A stretch of DNA of 64,000 nucleotides from Ruegeria sp. PrR005 (GCF_010500245.1 NZ_JAAGOX010000053.1:124001-188000); one strand, 5' to 3'. Shown: positions 9,645-18,763, numbered from the stretch's first letter. The notes: generated by a model from the sequence alone, not told the origin. Program-made: numbers and translations.

Positions 9645-10481
9645 ATGCCCCAAGCCTATGACCCCAGCCAGGAAGGCGCCAAGATGTCCTATGCCAAGGA
9701 CATGAGCTATGGCGACTATCTGCATATGGACGACCTGCTCGCCACGCATCACCCGCAATCGGATGCGCATGACGAGTTGCTGTTCATCATCCAGCATCAG
9801 ACCAGCGAATTGTGGATGCGGCTTGTTCTGCACGAATTGACCGCAGCGCGACGGCTGCTGATGTCTGGCGGCGATTTCCGCCCGGCGTTCAAGATGCTGA
9901 CCCGGGTTGCCCGCATCTTTGACCAGCTCAACTCCGCCTGGGACGTGCTGCGCACGATGACCCCCAGCGATTACACGACCTTCCGCAATGCGCTTGGCAA
10001 TTCCTCGGGCTTTCAATCGCACCAGTACCGGTTGATCGAATATGTTCTGGGCAACCGGAACACCGCCCTGATGAAGGTGCACGAACACCGGCCGGAACTG
10101 CATGCCATGTTGGCCGAGGAATTGCAGCGGCCTTCGCTGTATCATGTGGCTCTGGACGCCCTGTCGGCAAAGACGGGAATAGCGATCTCACCCGAGGCGC
10201 GCCGGATGGATAATCCGCATAGCGCGGATGCCGACGTGCAGCGCGCTTGGAAAATGGTTTACGAGAACCCGGCCAAGTTCTGGGATCTCTACGAGCTGGC
10301 CGAAAAACTGGTCGATCTCGAAGACTACTTCCGCCGCTGGCGCTTCAACCACGTGACCACGGTCGAACGTGTCATCGGGTTCAAGCGGGGAACCGGCGGA
10401 ACCTCGGGCGTGCAGTATTTGCGACGGATGCTCGAAGTCGAACTCTTCCCCGAACTCTGGCATCTCCGCACCGAACTCTGA
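9645..10481 (+). CDS. kynA: Tryptophan 2,3-dioxygenase
   Basis: The 278-residue protein has the family hallmarks: HQTSELW at 51-57 in the substrate pocket, axial haem ligand His 236 in [13 protein letters not shown], and the substrate loop KRGTGGTSG just after it. Length equals bacterial homotetrameric enzymes. It opens the indole ring of L-tryptophan with O2 to give N-formylkynurenine. The start at 9645 comes 4 bp after the formamidase stop, so the two first steps of the pathway are co-transcribed. Clear assignment. Confidence 0.97.
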   Translation: MPQAYDPSQEGAKMSYAKDMSYGDYLHMDDLLATHHPQSDAHDELLFIIQHQTSELWMRLVLHELTAARRLLMSGGDFRPAFKMLTRVARIFDQLNSAWDVLRTMTPSDYTTFRNALGNSSGFQSHQYRLIEYVLGNRNTALMKVHEHRPELHAMLAEELQRPSLYHVALDALSAKTGIAISPEARRMDNPHSADADVQRAWKMVYENPAKFWDLYELAEKLVDLEDYFRRWRFNHVTTVERVIGFKRGTGGTSGVQYLRRMLEVELFPELWHLRTEL

Positions 10482-10665
10482 GTGAAGAGCTACAAGAAGA
10501 TTCGACGAATTTTCCCGTCGCGCCGGGATCGGGCGCGGACGTTTGCCCAAAGGCGACATCCAAGGGGCCAATTTCTGGTCGATCCGGACATGGACGATGC
10601 CGGTTAGGTGGTCTATCGTCGCCGCGAACTCAATGGCTCAGGCCCTACAGGCAAGAGGTAGAACA

Positions 10666-11547
10666 ATGAATTATCACAGCCCGGCGAGCTTTGCCGAGGC
10701 GTCGCGGATTGCCGCTGACGCTTCGGGCATCACCCGGTTTCTGGCGGGGGGCACCGATGTTCTGGTGCAATTGCGCGCGGATATCGTCACTCCGGATACT
10801 CTGATCGACATCAAGAAGATCCCGGGAACCGGTGAAATCACGCGTAACGCGGATGGCAGCTGGACCCTTGGCGTGGCCGTGCCGGGTGCCGAGCTTGGCG
10901 AACATACCGGGCTGGTGGCCGACTGGCCGGGCGTTGTCGAGGCGATGAACCTTGTGGGGTCGACCCAGGTGCAGGGCCGCGCCACACTGACCGGCAACCT
11001 CTGCAACGGCTCTCCCGCCGCGGATTCCGTGCCAGCCATGGTGGCCGCATCGATGACCGCAACCGTGACTGGGCCCGATGGCAATCGCATCGTTGCGGTT
11101 CAGTATATCCCGACCGGCCCGGGCAAAACCTCTCTGGCCAAGGGCGAGCTTGTCTCTGCTTTGCACATTCCGGCGCGGGGCGAAAACGCAGGCGACGCCT
11201 ATCTGCGCTTCATTCCCCGCAGCGAAATGGACATCGCTGTGGTGGGTTGTGCCGTGAACTTGCGGCTTGACGGCGATACCGTTGTCGAGGCCCGCGTGTC
11301 CCTGGGCGCCGTTGCACCGACCGTTCTGTTGGTCGAAGACGCCGCTGCCGCGATCATCGGCAGCACTCTGGACGACGCCGCGCTTGACCGTCTGGCCTCG
11401 GCCGCCTCGGCTGCCTGCAAGCCGATCAATGACAAGCGCGGCACAATCGAATTCCGAACCGAGGTCGCGGGCGTGCTCGCCAAGCGTGTCGCGCGCATCG
11501 CCTATGCCCGGGCCAAGGGCGAAATCATCAAGGGGCATCACGGATGA
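10666..11547 (+). CDS. Molybdenum hydroxylase, FAD subunit (CoxM-like)
   Basis: A 293-residue FAD subunit of the xanthine dehydrogenase/CO dehydrogenase family. FAD-binding segments are AGGTDVLVQL near residues 25-34 and TLTGNLCNGSPAADSVPA near 106-123; the C-terminal CO-dehydrogenase flavoprotein domain follows. It has no insertion of the kind that carries the extra 4Fe-4S cluster in 4-hydroxybenzoyl-CoA reductase. The ATG at 10666 precedes the recognisable N-terminus, although the frame is open from 10543. A 184-bp gap separates it from kynA, so it could have its own promoter. It would pass electrons from the iron-sulfur subunit to an acceptor. Confidence 0.9.
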   Translation: MNYHSPASFAEASRIAADASGITRFLAGGTDVLVQLRADIVTPDTLIDIKKIPGTGEITRNADGSWTLGVAVPGAELGEHTGLVADWPGVVEAMNLVGSTQVQGRATLTGNLCNGSPAADSVPAMVAASMTATVTGPDGNRIVAVQYIPTGPGKTSLAKGELVSALHIPARGENAGDAYLRFIPRSEMDIAVVGCAVNLRLDGDTVVEARVSLGAVAPTVLLVEDAAAAIIGSTLDDAALDRLASAASAACKPINDKRGTIEFRTEVAGVLAKRVARIAYARAKGEIIKGHHG

Positions 11548-12023
11548 GCAAGATCCACGTATCCACCACCGTCAACGGCGATGCGGTCGAATATCTGTGC
11601 GATCCGCGTGAAACCCTGCTTGACTGTCTGCGCGACAAGCTCAGCCTGACCGGCGCCAAGGAAGGCTGCGGCACCGGCGATTGCGGCGCCTGTTCGGTGA
11701 CGCTCGACGGGCGGCTGGTCTGCTCCTGCCTGGTGTTGGGGGTCGAGGCCGAAGGCAAGGAAATCGGCACGGTCGAGGGCATCGCCGAGGGCGATGTGCT
11801 GCATCCGCTGCAACAGAAATTCATCGACTATGCCGCGCTGCAATGCGGCATCTGCACCCCGGGCATCCTGGTCGCGGCCAAGGCGCTGCTGGAACAGAAC
11901 CCCGACCCGACCGAGGAAGAGGTGCGGTTCTGGCTGGCCGGCAACCTGTGCCGCTGCACCGGGTATGACAAGATCATCCGCGCCGTGATGGACACGGCCA
12001 AGGACATGAGGGAGGCGGTATAA
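11544..12023 (+). CDS. Molybdenum hydroxylase, 2Fe-2S subunit (CoxS-like)
   Basis: This 159-residue protein contains two 2Fe-2S sites. The plant-ferredoxin-type N-terminal cluster is built from CGTGDCGAC plus a later Cys in VCSC. The helical C-terminal cluster uses CGIC and CRC in QCGICTPG and NLCRCTGY. It overlaps the FAD subunit by 4 bp (ATGA) and the large subunit by 3 bp (TAATG), as expected for equimolar subunits. It carries electrons from the molybdenum centre to FAD. Confidence 0.95.
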   Translation: MSKIHVSTTVNGDAVEYLCDPRETLLDCLRDKLSLTGAKEGCGTGDCGACSVTLDGRLVCSCLVLGVEAEGKEIGTVEGIAEGDVLHPLQQKFIDYAALQCGICTPGILVAAKALLEQNPDPTEEEVRFWLAGNLCRCTGYDKIIRAVMDTAKDMREAV

Positions 12024-14284
12024 TGGCGCTCGACGATCTCAAGACCAAGGATTTTGCCTTTGTGGGCACTCGCCCGAACCGGCCCGACGGGCTGGACAAG
12101 GTAACCGGCCGTGCCAAATTCGGCGCCGACGCCTATGCGCCCGGCATGCTGCACGGCGCTATCCTGCGCAGCCCGCACGCCCATGCGCGCATTCTGCGGA
12201 TCGACACGTCCAAGGCCGAGGCGCTGAAGGATGTGAAGGCTGTGGTCACCCGCGCCGATTTTTCGGACAAGGTGCCCTTTGAGCCGGGTCTGGAAGGCGA
12301 ATTCTGGAACGTGCTGGAAAACGTCATGGCGGGCGACAAGGCCCTTTATGACGGGCATGCTGTTGCCGCTGTTGCCGCCACCTCGGCGCTGGCCGCGCGC
12401 GACGCCCTCAAGCTGATCGAGGTGGAGTACGAAATCCTGCCGCATGTCACCGATGTGGACAAGGCGATGCTGGCCGACGCTCCGGTGATCCGCGAAGGCG
12501 CGGCCGACTATTCGGTGCCCGAGGGGATGCACCCCAACGTGGTCCGCATGCACGAAAGCGGCCATGGCGATGTAGCAGCTGGCTTTGCCGAGGCCGACCT
12601 GGTGGTCGAAGATCACTTTACCACCGAAGCCACTCACCAGGGCTATATCGAGCCGCACGCCTGCCTGGCCACGCTGGGTATGGATGGCAAGGGCGAGCTG
12701 TGGTGCTGCACCCAGGGTCACTGGATTGTGCAGAAAACCTGTGCCGCACTTCTGGGGATCGAAACCGCGAACCTGCGGGTGACCGCTTCTGAGATCGGCG
12801 GCGGGTTCGGCGGCAAGACGACCGTGTTCATCGAACCGGTGGCGCTGGCGCTGTCGCGCAAGGCCAACAAGCCGGTGAAACTGGTGATGAGCCGGTCCGA
12901 GGTGTTCCGCGCCACCGGGCCAACTGCCTCGGCCTCGATGGATATCAAGATCGGGATGAAGAAGGACGGCACCATCACCGCGGCCGAGGGCATCTTCCGC
13001 CTCCAAGGCGGTGCGTTCCCGGGTGGACCGGCGGAGTTCACCGCCATGTGCGCCTTTGCCCCCTACAGCCTGTCCAATGTGCGGCAGGTCGGTTACGACG
13101 TGATGACCAACCGCCCGAAACAGGCGGCCTATCGTGCGCCCGGCTCGCCGATGGCGGCTTTCGCTGTGGAATCGGTGATTGACGAGCTGTGCAACCAGCT
13201 TGGGCTTGATCCGATCGAGGTGCGGCTCAAGAACGCCTCGCGCGAGGGTACCAAGGCAAGCTATGGCCCGCGCTTCCAGCAGATCGGTCTGGTGCAGACG
13301 CTGGAGGCCGCCAAGGCACATCCGCATCTCTCGGCTCCTCTCAAACCGGGGCAGGGGCGCGGCATCTCCTGTGGATTCTGGTTCAACCATGGCGGCGAAA
13401 CCTCGGTTTCGCTGGCGCTGAGCGAGGATGGATCTGCCCAAGTCATGGTGGGGACCCCCGATATCGGCGGCAGCCGCGCCTCGATGGCGTTGATGGCGGC
13501 CGAGGTGCTGGGCATTCCCTATGACAATATCCGGGTGACCATCGCCGACACTGCGACGCTTGGTTATAACGATGTCAGCCACGGCAGCCGGGTGACCTAT
13601 GCCAGCGGGCTGGCCACCATCAAGGCGGCGCGCCACGCGGTCGAAAAACTGTGTGAGCGGGCGGCAAAGAAATGGGGCATCCCGGTCGATGCGGTGAAAT
13701 GGGAGAACGGCTGTGCGGTGCCTTCTGGCCCGAACGCAGGTGATTTCGACCCGCTGCCGCTGGCCGATATCACCGCGAACATGGGGCAGACCGGTGGACC
13801 GATCTCGGGCCACTTCGAGGCGACACCCGAAGGGGCCGGTGTCAGCTTTGCCACCCATATCGTTGATGCCGAGGTTGATCCGGAAACCGGCAAGACGCGG
13901 GTCGTGCGTTACACTGTGATCCAGGATGCCGGCAAGGCGATCCACCCGACCTATGTCGAGGGCCAGTTCCAGGGCGGCGCGGCGCAGGGCATCGGCTGGG
14001 CGCTGAACGAGGAATACATTTATGGCGAGGACGGGCGTTTGCAGAACAGCGTTTTCCTCGACTATCGCATTCCCGTCGCCTCCGACCTGCCGATGATCGA
14101 TACAGTCATCGTCGAAGTGCCAAACCCCGGCCACCCGTTTGGTGTCCGCGGTGTCGGCGAAACCTCGATCTGCCCGCCGCTGGCAGCCATCGCCAACGCG
14201 GTTTCGGCCGCCGCCGGAGTGCGTATGCGCAACCTGCCGATGTCACCGCCGCGCATCTTGTCGGCGCTCAAGGCGGATGGTTGA
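12023..14284 (+). CDS. Molybdenum hydroxylase, large (Mo-cofactor) subunit (CoxL-like)
   Basis: A 753-residue Mo-binding subunit of the xanthine dehydrogenase family. It begins with the aldehyde oxidase a/b hammerhead ([14 protein letters not shown]) and holds cofactor segments such as [16 protein letters not shown] and the C-terminal GVRGVGE with the catalytic Glu. The active loop AYRAPGS differs from the AYRCSFR of true (form I) CO dehydrogenase and from the AYRGAGR of form II, so CO oxidation is unlikely. Its linkage to tryptophan/kynurenine genes suggests an N-heteroaromatic or aryl-CoA substrate. That is inference; the substrate is unknown. Confidence 0.9.
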   Translation: MALDDLKTKDFAFVGTRPNRPDGLDKVTGRAKFGADAYAPGMLHGAILRSPHAHARILRIDTSKAEALKDVKAVVTRADFSDKVPFEPGLEGEFWNVLENVMAGDKALYDGHAVAAVAATSALAARDALKLIEVEYEILPHVTDVDKAMLADAPVIREGAADYSVPEGMHPNVVRMHESGHGDVAAGFAEADLVVEDHFTTEATHQGYIEPHACLATLGMDGKGELWCCTQGHWIVQKTCAALLGIETANLRVTASEIGGGFGGKTTVFIEPVALALSRKANKPVKLVMSRSEVFRATGPTASASMDIKIGMKKDGTITAAEGIFRLQGGAFPGGPAEFTAMCAFAPYSLSNVRQVGYDVMTNRPKQAAYRAPGSPMAAFAVESVIDELCNQLGLDPIEVRLKNASREGTKASYGPRFQQIGLVQTLEAAKAHPHLSAPLKPGQGRGISCGFWFNHGGETSVSLALSEDGSAQVMVGTPDIGGSRASMALMAAEVLGIPYDNIRVTIADTATLGYNDVSHGSRVTYASGLATIKAARHAVEKLCERAAKKWGIPVDAVKWENGCAVPSGPNAGDFDPLPLADITANMGQTGGPISGHFEATPEGAGVSFATHIVDAEVDPETGKTRVVRYTVIQDAGKAIHPTYVEGQFQGGAAQGIGWALNEEYIYGEDGRLQNSVFLDYRIPVASDLPMIDTVIVEVPNPGHPFGVRGVGETSICPPLAAIANAVSAAAGVRMRNLPMSPPRILSALKADG

Positions 14285-14522
14285 GGTCCATCTCTGGTCC
14301 GGTCTGCGGGCACTGACTGGTGGGCTGGAGGTGGTCGAGGTCGAGGCCACCGACACAGGCGAGATGTTGCGCGCGCTGACGCGCGCGCATCCGCAATTGC
14401 AGGCGCCGATAGATGCGGGCGTATCCGTCACGATCAACGGTCGCGTGATCGCGTCGGGCCTGACGGAACCGATCCCCGGCGGTGCCGAAGTCTATCTGAT
14501 GCAACGGATCAGGGGCGGGTGA
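14277..14522 (+). CDS. MoaD/ThiS-like small protein with C-terminal Gly-Gly
   Basis: An 81-residue beta-grasp protein that overlaps the end of the large molybdenum subunit by 8 bp. It ends in RIRGG, the free C-terminal diglycine used by MoaD and ThiS to carry a thiocarboxylate. FINGRVIA-like strand (TINGRVIASGL) and the EVYLMQRI strand fit the fold. It may donate sulfur for the molybdopterin or the sulfurated Mo centre of the enzyme encoded just before it. A general MoaD would normally lie with other moa genes, so a dedicated role is inferred. Confidence 0.75.
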   Translation: MVEVHLWSGLRALTGGLEVVEVEATDTGEMLRALTRAHPQLQAPIDAGVSVTINGRVIASGLTEPIPGGAEVYLMQRIRGG

Positions 14523-14533
14523 ACTCCCGCCCC
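14512..14533 (+). terminator. Hairpin over the stop codon of the MoaD-like gene
   Basis: GGGGCGGG (14512-14519) and CCCGCCCC (14526-14533) pair perfectly around a 6-base loop that contains the TGA stop. More C residues follow but no T-run, so it could be a weak terminator or an mRNA-stabilising stem. Confidence 0.45.
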
Positions 14534-14607
14534 CCCTTGGGCCGCCCCTGACGGGACGCCTGTAGGCGCCGCTGCGCGGCGGTACTTTGCTAGGCGCTGC
14601 CTCGCGC

Positions 14608-14709
14608 TCCGGAGTATTTTGAACCAGCAAGAAGCAAAGGGCCCCAGCTCTTTCCTCTTGCCGAAAATATCCCGGGGGAGTCACCAAAGGTGACGGGGGC
14701 AGCGCCCCC
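14608..14709. repeat. Roseobacter-style intergenic palindromic repeat
   Basis: The segment between 14534 and 14720 has no gene. An imperfect long palindrome runs from GGAGTATTTT (14611-14620) to AAAATATCCC (14664-14673), followed by TCACC-AAA-GGTGA (14681-14693) and GGGGGC-AGC-GCCCCC (14695-14709). The pattern resembles short repetitive intergenic elements I recall from Rhodobacteraceae genomes; a related GAGTATTTGGGGCGAAAT string is present on the minus strand near 4390-4405. The last stem may end transcription of the flanking convergent genes. Confidence 0.45.
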
Positions 14710-14720
14710 TTACTGCGCTT

Positions 14721-15461
14721 TCATCCGCGCGGATCGTCCAGGATCAGTTCGAACCGGCGCGGCATCAGGCCAGCCTGGAACCACGTAACCATTGAATAGA
14801 TTGAATAAATTGGCAGGCCGGTGCGTTTGCGGAGGTCGGCGGCGTAGGGCACCATGTTGGTGCATTCCAGCACTATGGCGCCCGCGTCGGGTTCTTGCGC
14901 CATGATCTCGTCGGCTGCGTCCAGCATATCCTGGCTGCAAAGGTCGAAGTCTATTGTCGGCGCGTCGCCCAGGATGTCCCGGCTAAAGGCGCGGCCCGCA
15001 TCGGTACCGTAGACCGGTGTGTCGAGCGGTACTCCAGCCGCCGCAAGATGCGCAGGGGTCAGCGTGGCCTTGGAAATGGTCAGGATCACGACCTTCTTTC
15101 CGGGCGGTAAAAGCGCTTGCACCATAGGGACTTGCATCAGCGACGAGGTCGCCACCGGAACTCCGAGCGCGGCCCGCAATTCGTCCTGCACCAGGGCGAG
15201 AAAGCCGCAATTGGTGGTGATCCCGTCCGCGCCTGTGGCCACCAGATCGCGACCTGCCTCGACAAAGGTGTCGAGCAGCGCGCGGGGGTCGCCGCGCACC
15301 ACACGGTCGGGCGAGGCGCCGCGCACCACGCGGTAGTGAACGGGGAAGGGCCAGGTCATCGCATTGCCCATGTCGCCATGGATGCGCGGGAAGCGGGTTT
15401 CCAGCATCAGGATGCCGACTGCGGCCCCGAATACCGTCTTTCCACCATTTTGTACTGACAT
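14721..15461 (-). CDS. Aspartate/glutamate racemase-family protein
   Basis: The 246-residue protein has the two cysteine motifs of the racemase superfamily, TNCGF in the first half and LECTNM in the second, as in Asp/Glu and hydantoin racemases, maleate isomerase and arylmalonate decarboxylase. Both Cys are present, so a racemase or isomerase is more likely than a decarboxylase. The start at 15461 is preceded by GAGG and lies 7 bp after the GntR gene, so the two are one operon. The divergent TPP enzyme at 16264 probably acts in the same pathway. Substrate unknown. Confidence 0.8.
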   Translation of the reverse strand: MSVQNGGKTVFGAAVGILMLETRFPRIHGDMGNAMTWPFPVHYRVVRGASPDRVVRGDPRALLDTFVEAGRDLVATGADGITTNCGFLALVQDELRAALGVPVATSSLMQVPMVQALLPPGKKVVILTISKATLTPAHLAAAGVPLDTPVYGTDAGRAFSRDILGDAPTIDFDLCSQDMLDAADEIMAQEPDAGAIVLECTNMVPYAADLRKRTGLPIYSIYSMVTWFQAGLMPRRFELILDDPRG

Positions 15462-15468
15462 TTTGTCC

Positions 15469-16158
15469 TCAATGTTCCGGAACGTACAATTGTGCATAGG
15501 CATCGCGCACCGCCTTGGTTGCCCCTTCGCGGCGCCGTTCGATATGGGCGCGCATCTCGGCCATGGCCCCCTCAGCGTCCCGCCGGGCGACGGCATCCAG
15601 GATGCGCTGATGGGCCGAGACCATGGTCTGACCATGCGGGCCGATGGCCTGTAACCGCCGCAGATCGATCAGCCGCAAGTATCGGATGCGGTCGTTGAGA
15701 TTGGCCAGCATGCGCGCCAATTCGGCATTGCCGGACAGTGCGCAGAGTTGGGTGTGAAACCGCTCGTCCATCGCCAGCAGTGCCTCTGTATCGGCCTCTG
15801 ACGTATAATCGGGCGCGATGTCCTCCAACTCCTGCATCAGCACGGCGATGTCGCGTTCGTCGCCCCGCCGGGCGGCCAGGCGCACCGCTTCGACCTCGAC
15901 CGCGACGCGGGCCTCGTAAAGATCCATCACCAGTTCCGGCGAGAGTGAGCGGCAAAAGAAACCCCGGCCGGACTGGAAGGTCAGGAAGCCTTCGGCCACC
16001 AGCCGGTTCAGCGCCTCGCGGATCGGGGTGCGAGAGGCGTCGAGTTGCGTCGCCAATGCGCTTTCGTTGATGCGCGCATCGGGTTTGAAGGAGAAGTCCG
16101 TCGCCATGCGTCGGAGCGCATCGTAAAGCCGGTCAACATTGCTTTCGGTCTTGGCCAT
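15469..16158 (-). CDS. GntR-family (FadR/FCD type) regulator
   Basis: A 229-residue regulator with a GntR winged helix (NESALATQLDASRTPIREALNRLVAEGFL) and a C-terminal all-helical FCD ligand domain from about residue 85 (DLYEARVAVEVEAVRLAA), including the Asp/His residues that usually bind a metal. The ATG at 16158 follows a GGGGCAG site; the frame extends further upstream only through the intergenic region. The palindrome CTGTATACAG at 16223-16232, between this gene and the TPP enzyme, is a likely operator for autoregulation and control of both directions. Confidence 0.9.
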   Translation of the reverse strand: MAKTESNVDRLYDALRRMATDFSFKPDARINESALATQLDASRTPIREALNRLVAEGFLTFQSGRGFFCRSLSPELVMDLYEARVAVEVEAVRLAARRGDERDIAVLMQELEDIAPDYTSEADTEALLAMDERFHTQLCALSGNAELARMLANLNDRIRYLRLIDLRRLQAIGPHGQTMVSAHQRILDAVARRDAEGAMAEMRAHIERRREGATKAVRDAYAQLYVPEH

Positions 16159-16222
16159 CTCTGCCCCTGATTTTGCCGCAGGATATTGCCGGATTGACTT
16201 GTGCGCAAGATGTAATGCAAAA

Positions 16223-16232
16223 CTGTATACAG
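16223..16232. promoter_or_regulatory. GntR-type operator candidate CTGTATACAG
   Basis: A perfect 10-bp palindrome lies 64 bp before the GntR start and 31 bp before the TPP-enzyme start. TGTATACA-like cores are common in FCD-type GntR operators. No other strong symmetry is seen in this 105-bp interval. Confidence 0.6.
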
Positions 16233-16263
16233 AGATGAGCGCAGGGCTGTGTGAGGGAATCGG

Positions 16264-17955
16264 ATGAGCAATCAAATGAACGGCGCCGAAGCAATGGTGC
16301 GGATGCTGGAGGCGCAGGGCGTTCGGCATATCTTTGGTCTCTGCGGCGATACGACGTTGCCATTTTATGACGCGATGCTGCGGCTGGAACACAAGATCAC
16401 CCATGTGCTGACCCGCGACGAGCGCTGTGCCACCTATATGGCCGACGGCTATTCCCGCGTGACGGGGCGCGTCGGCGTAGCCGAGGGGCCGTCGGGCGGC
16501 GGCGCCACCTATATCCTGCCCGGATTGATCGAGGCGTCGGAAAGCTCTTATGCGGTGCTAGGGATCACCACCGATATCTCGGTCGCCTCTTACGGCAAAT
16601 ATCCTCTGACCGAGGTGGACCAAAAGGCGCTGATGGCGCCCCTGACCAAGTGGAACACGGTGATCAGCCGGGCTGACCACATCCCGCGCATGGTGCGGGC
16701 GGCGTTTCGCGCTATGACAACGGGGCGGTCTGGGGCGGCGCATATCGGCCTGCCCTATGACGTGCAATACGACCCGGTCGATGTCGCCGACATCTGGGCC
16801 GATCCGGCGACCGCCAGCTATCCCGCCTATCCTCAGCCCCCCGCGCCCGGCGCGGCCGAGGCAGCGGTGGAGGCGATCCTGTCGGCGAAGAAACCGCTCA
16901 TCGTCTGCGGTGGTGGCGTGGTGATCGCGCAGGCGTGGGAGGAGCTGGACCGGCTTGCTACCCGGCTCGACATTCCGGTGGCCACCTCGATCTCGGGGCA
17001 GGGATCGCTGGCCGAGACCCATCCCAACTGCCTGGGCGTCGTGGGCTCGAACGGGGGCACCGACGAGACATGGGAGATGATGGAGGCTGCCGATCTGGTG
17101 GTGTTCATGGGCTGCCGGGCGGGGTCGACCACAACGGCGCGGTGGGAGGCACCGAAACCCGGCACCCGGATCGTGCATTTCGACAATGACCCGATGGTGA
17201 TGAACGCCAATTACCGGACCGAGGTCGCGGTGGTGGGCGATCTGCGGCTGGCGCTGGCCGAGGTGAACGCGGTGCTGGATACGCGGGCACAGGGGGCCGA
17301 AACCTTTGGCGGCGCGGCGGCGATTGCAGACAGGAAACGGCGAAAATTCGAGGCGTTCGAGGTGCTGGCCCGCTCGGATCAGGCGCCGATCCGGCCCGAG
17401 CGGGTGATCCGCGCGCTGATGAACACGCTGCCCGAGGATGCGACCGTGGTGTCCGATCCCGGCACCAGTTGCCCCTATTTCTCGGCCTATTACCAGCTGC
17501 CGCGCCCAGGGCGGCATTTCATCACCAACCGCGCGCATGGGGCGCTGGGGTATTCGCTGTCGGCCGCCCTGGGCGCCTGGTACGGGCGGCCCGCATCCAA
17601 GACCGTGGCGCTGATGGGCGATGGATCGTTCGGGTTCACGGTGGGCGAGCTGGAGACAGTCTGCCGGTCGCGGGCGCCGATCACCTATGTGGTATTCTCT
17701 AACGCGACCTTTGGCTGGATCAAGGCCAGCCAATATGCCGACAAGGACGCGCGCTACTACAACGTCGACTTCAACCGCACCGACAACGCGGCCATCGCGG
17801 CGGCCTATGGGGTGAAATCTTGGCGGGTCGAGGACCCGACCGATCTGGAGCGTGTGCTGGCCGAGGCGATTGCCCATGACGGGCCCACTCTGGTCGACGT
17901 GATCACCCAGCCGCTGGAGGAAAGCAACGCTCCCGTCCGCCGCTGGATGGGTTAA
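16264..17955 (+). CDS. Thiamine-pyrophosphate enzyme (acetolactate synthase-like)
   Basis: A 563-residue TPP enzyme with the usual three domains. Glu 53 in RDERCA is the residue that activates the thiazolium ring; the TPP/Mg motif GDGSFGF starts near residue 456 and ends in SNATFGW about 30 residues later. It resembles the acetolactate synthase/benzoylformate decarboxylase/oxalyl-CoA group. FAD is not clearly predicted. It is divergent from GntR and the racemase-like gene, so it likely decarboxylates a 2-oxo acid arising from the racemase product. I cannot name the substrate. Confidence 0.85.
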   Translation: MSNQMNGAEAMVRMLEAQGVRHIFGLCGDTTLPFYDAMLRLEHKITHVLTRDERCATYMADGYSRVTGRVGVAEGPSGGGATYILPGLIEASESSYAVLGITTDISVASYGKYPLTEVDQKALMAPLTKWNTVISRADHIPRMVRAAFRAMTTGRSGAAHIGLPYDVQYDPVDVADIWADPATASYPAYPQPPAPGAAEAAVEAILSAKKPLIVCGGGVVIAQAWEELDRLATRLDIPVATSISGQGSLAETHPNCLGVVGSNGGTDETWEMMEAADLVVFMGCRAGSTTTARWEAPKPGTRIVHFDNDPMVMNANYRTEVAVVGDLRLALAEVNAVLDTRAQGAETFGGAAAIADRKRRKFEAFEVLARSDQAPIRPERVIRALMNTLPEDATVVSDPGTSCPYFSAYYQLPRPGRHFITNRAHGALGYSLSAALGAWYGRPASKTVALMGDGSFGFTVGELETVCRSRAPITYVVFSNATFGWIKASQYADKDARYYNVDFNRTDNAAIAAAYGVKSWRVEDPTDLERVLAEAIAHDGPTLVDVITQPLEESNAPVRRWMG

Positions 17956-18024
17956 GTGTTTTTTCCGAAAGGTGCTCCGGGCAGCTTTCGTGCCGCAAAT
18001 GCAGAGCGTGGAAAGCTGTGATCC

Positions 18025-18219
18025 TTACTCTGGCTTTATCAGCTTGGCCAAATCTGCGCGATCCTCGTCGGTCCAAGAGGACGGATCCTCGCCATGAGCG
18101 ATTACCGCGTGAAGCTCCATGAGTTTCCAGACCTCGTCTTCGGTTTGAGCAACCACCTTGCCGGGGCAGGATTCCATACCGGGATAGTCCTTGCAGGCGT
18201 AAGAAAATGACGTTGACAT
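18025..18219 (-). CDS. DUF1059 small protein
   Basis: A 64-residue protein with the DUF1059 layout: ACKDYPGMESCPG at 8-20 and an alpha-helical second half with E, H and D residues. The start at 18219 has AAAGGAG upstream; the frame further up is inside the intergenic gap and the GFA gene. Cys 9 and Cys 18 are the conserved pair. It is 31 bp downstream of the GFA-family gene and probably co-transcribed. Function of the family is unknown. Confidence 0.8.
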   Translation of the reverse strand: MSTSFSYACKDYPGMESCPGKVVAQTEDEVWKLMELHAVIAHGEDPSSWTDEDRADLAKLIKPE

Positions 18220-18250
18220 CGCGTGCTCCTTTCGCAGGTTTTGGGAAATG

Positions 18251-18673
18251 TCAGAATTCCTCGAAAGCCGGCGCGTCGGCGGGCAGGGTGATCCATGGTT
18301 GCTTGTGCGAGACAAACACATGGTTTTGCGGCGCTACTATTGATGGATCGTCCAGTGTCACCGCAGCAAACCAGGCGTCTTGCGACCAGTTCTGGCCCTC
18401 TACCTCGGTGTCGGCGGCATAGGTCAGGGTGGTGCCGCAATCGCCGCAGAAGCCACGCCTGACGCCCGGGGTTTTTTCGCATTGCTTGATCTGGCCTTTG
18501 GTGACCGAGAACTCGGTGATGGGAACCTTGGCCCATGTCGCAAAGGCGCCGCCTAGGGCCATTTGACACGACCGGCAGTGGCAATGTGCCGAATGCTCGG
18601 GGGTTCGGTCGATCCGGTATCTTATGGCGCCGCAGTAACATCCGCCTTCGTGACAGGTTGAACTGACGATCAT
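18251..18673 (-). CDS. GFA-family (glutathione-dependent formaldehyde-activating-like) protein
   Basis: A 140-residue Mss4-like fold protein with the zinc cysteines of the GFA/CENP-V family: GGCYCGAIRYRI near the N-terminus, CHCRSC, then FCGDCGTTL. The start at 18673 is set by AGGAGG 6 bp upstream; an ATG at 18718 has no site. The family is named after an enzyme proposed to join formaldehyde and glutathione, but most members are uncharacterised. It stands divergent to the LysR gene at 18818. Confidence 0.85.
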   Translation of the reverse strand: MIVSSTCHEGGCYCGAIRYRIDRTPEHSAHCHCRSCQMALGGAFATWAKVPITEFSVTKGQIKQCEKTPGVRRGFCGDCGTTLTYAADTEVEGQNWSQDAWFAAVTLDDPSIVAPQNHVFVSHKQPWITLPADAPAFEEF

Positions 18674-18763
18674 CTGAAGCCTCCTTTGCCGGGCACGGTA
18701 GGCAAGTTTGTCTTTCACTATTTGTCGATGAAACCATCTTTGGATTTTATAGATCTTGAGTGA

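Noticed and set aside
11828-14134. Open frame of 768 codons on the minus strand
   Set aside because: It is antisense to the molybdenum-subunit gene, whose motifs are unmistakable; the frame is a shadow.
10666-14284. Carbon monoxide dehydrogenase for the three-subunit molybdenum enzyme
   Set aside because: The active loop reads AYRAPGS, not the Cys-bearing AYRCSFR needed for CO oxidation.
8864-14522. Kynureninase expected between kynA and anthranilate genes
   Set aside because: No frame shows a fold-I PLP kynureninase; the gene is not in the window.
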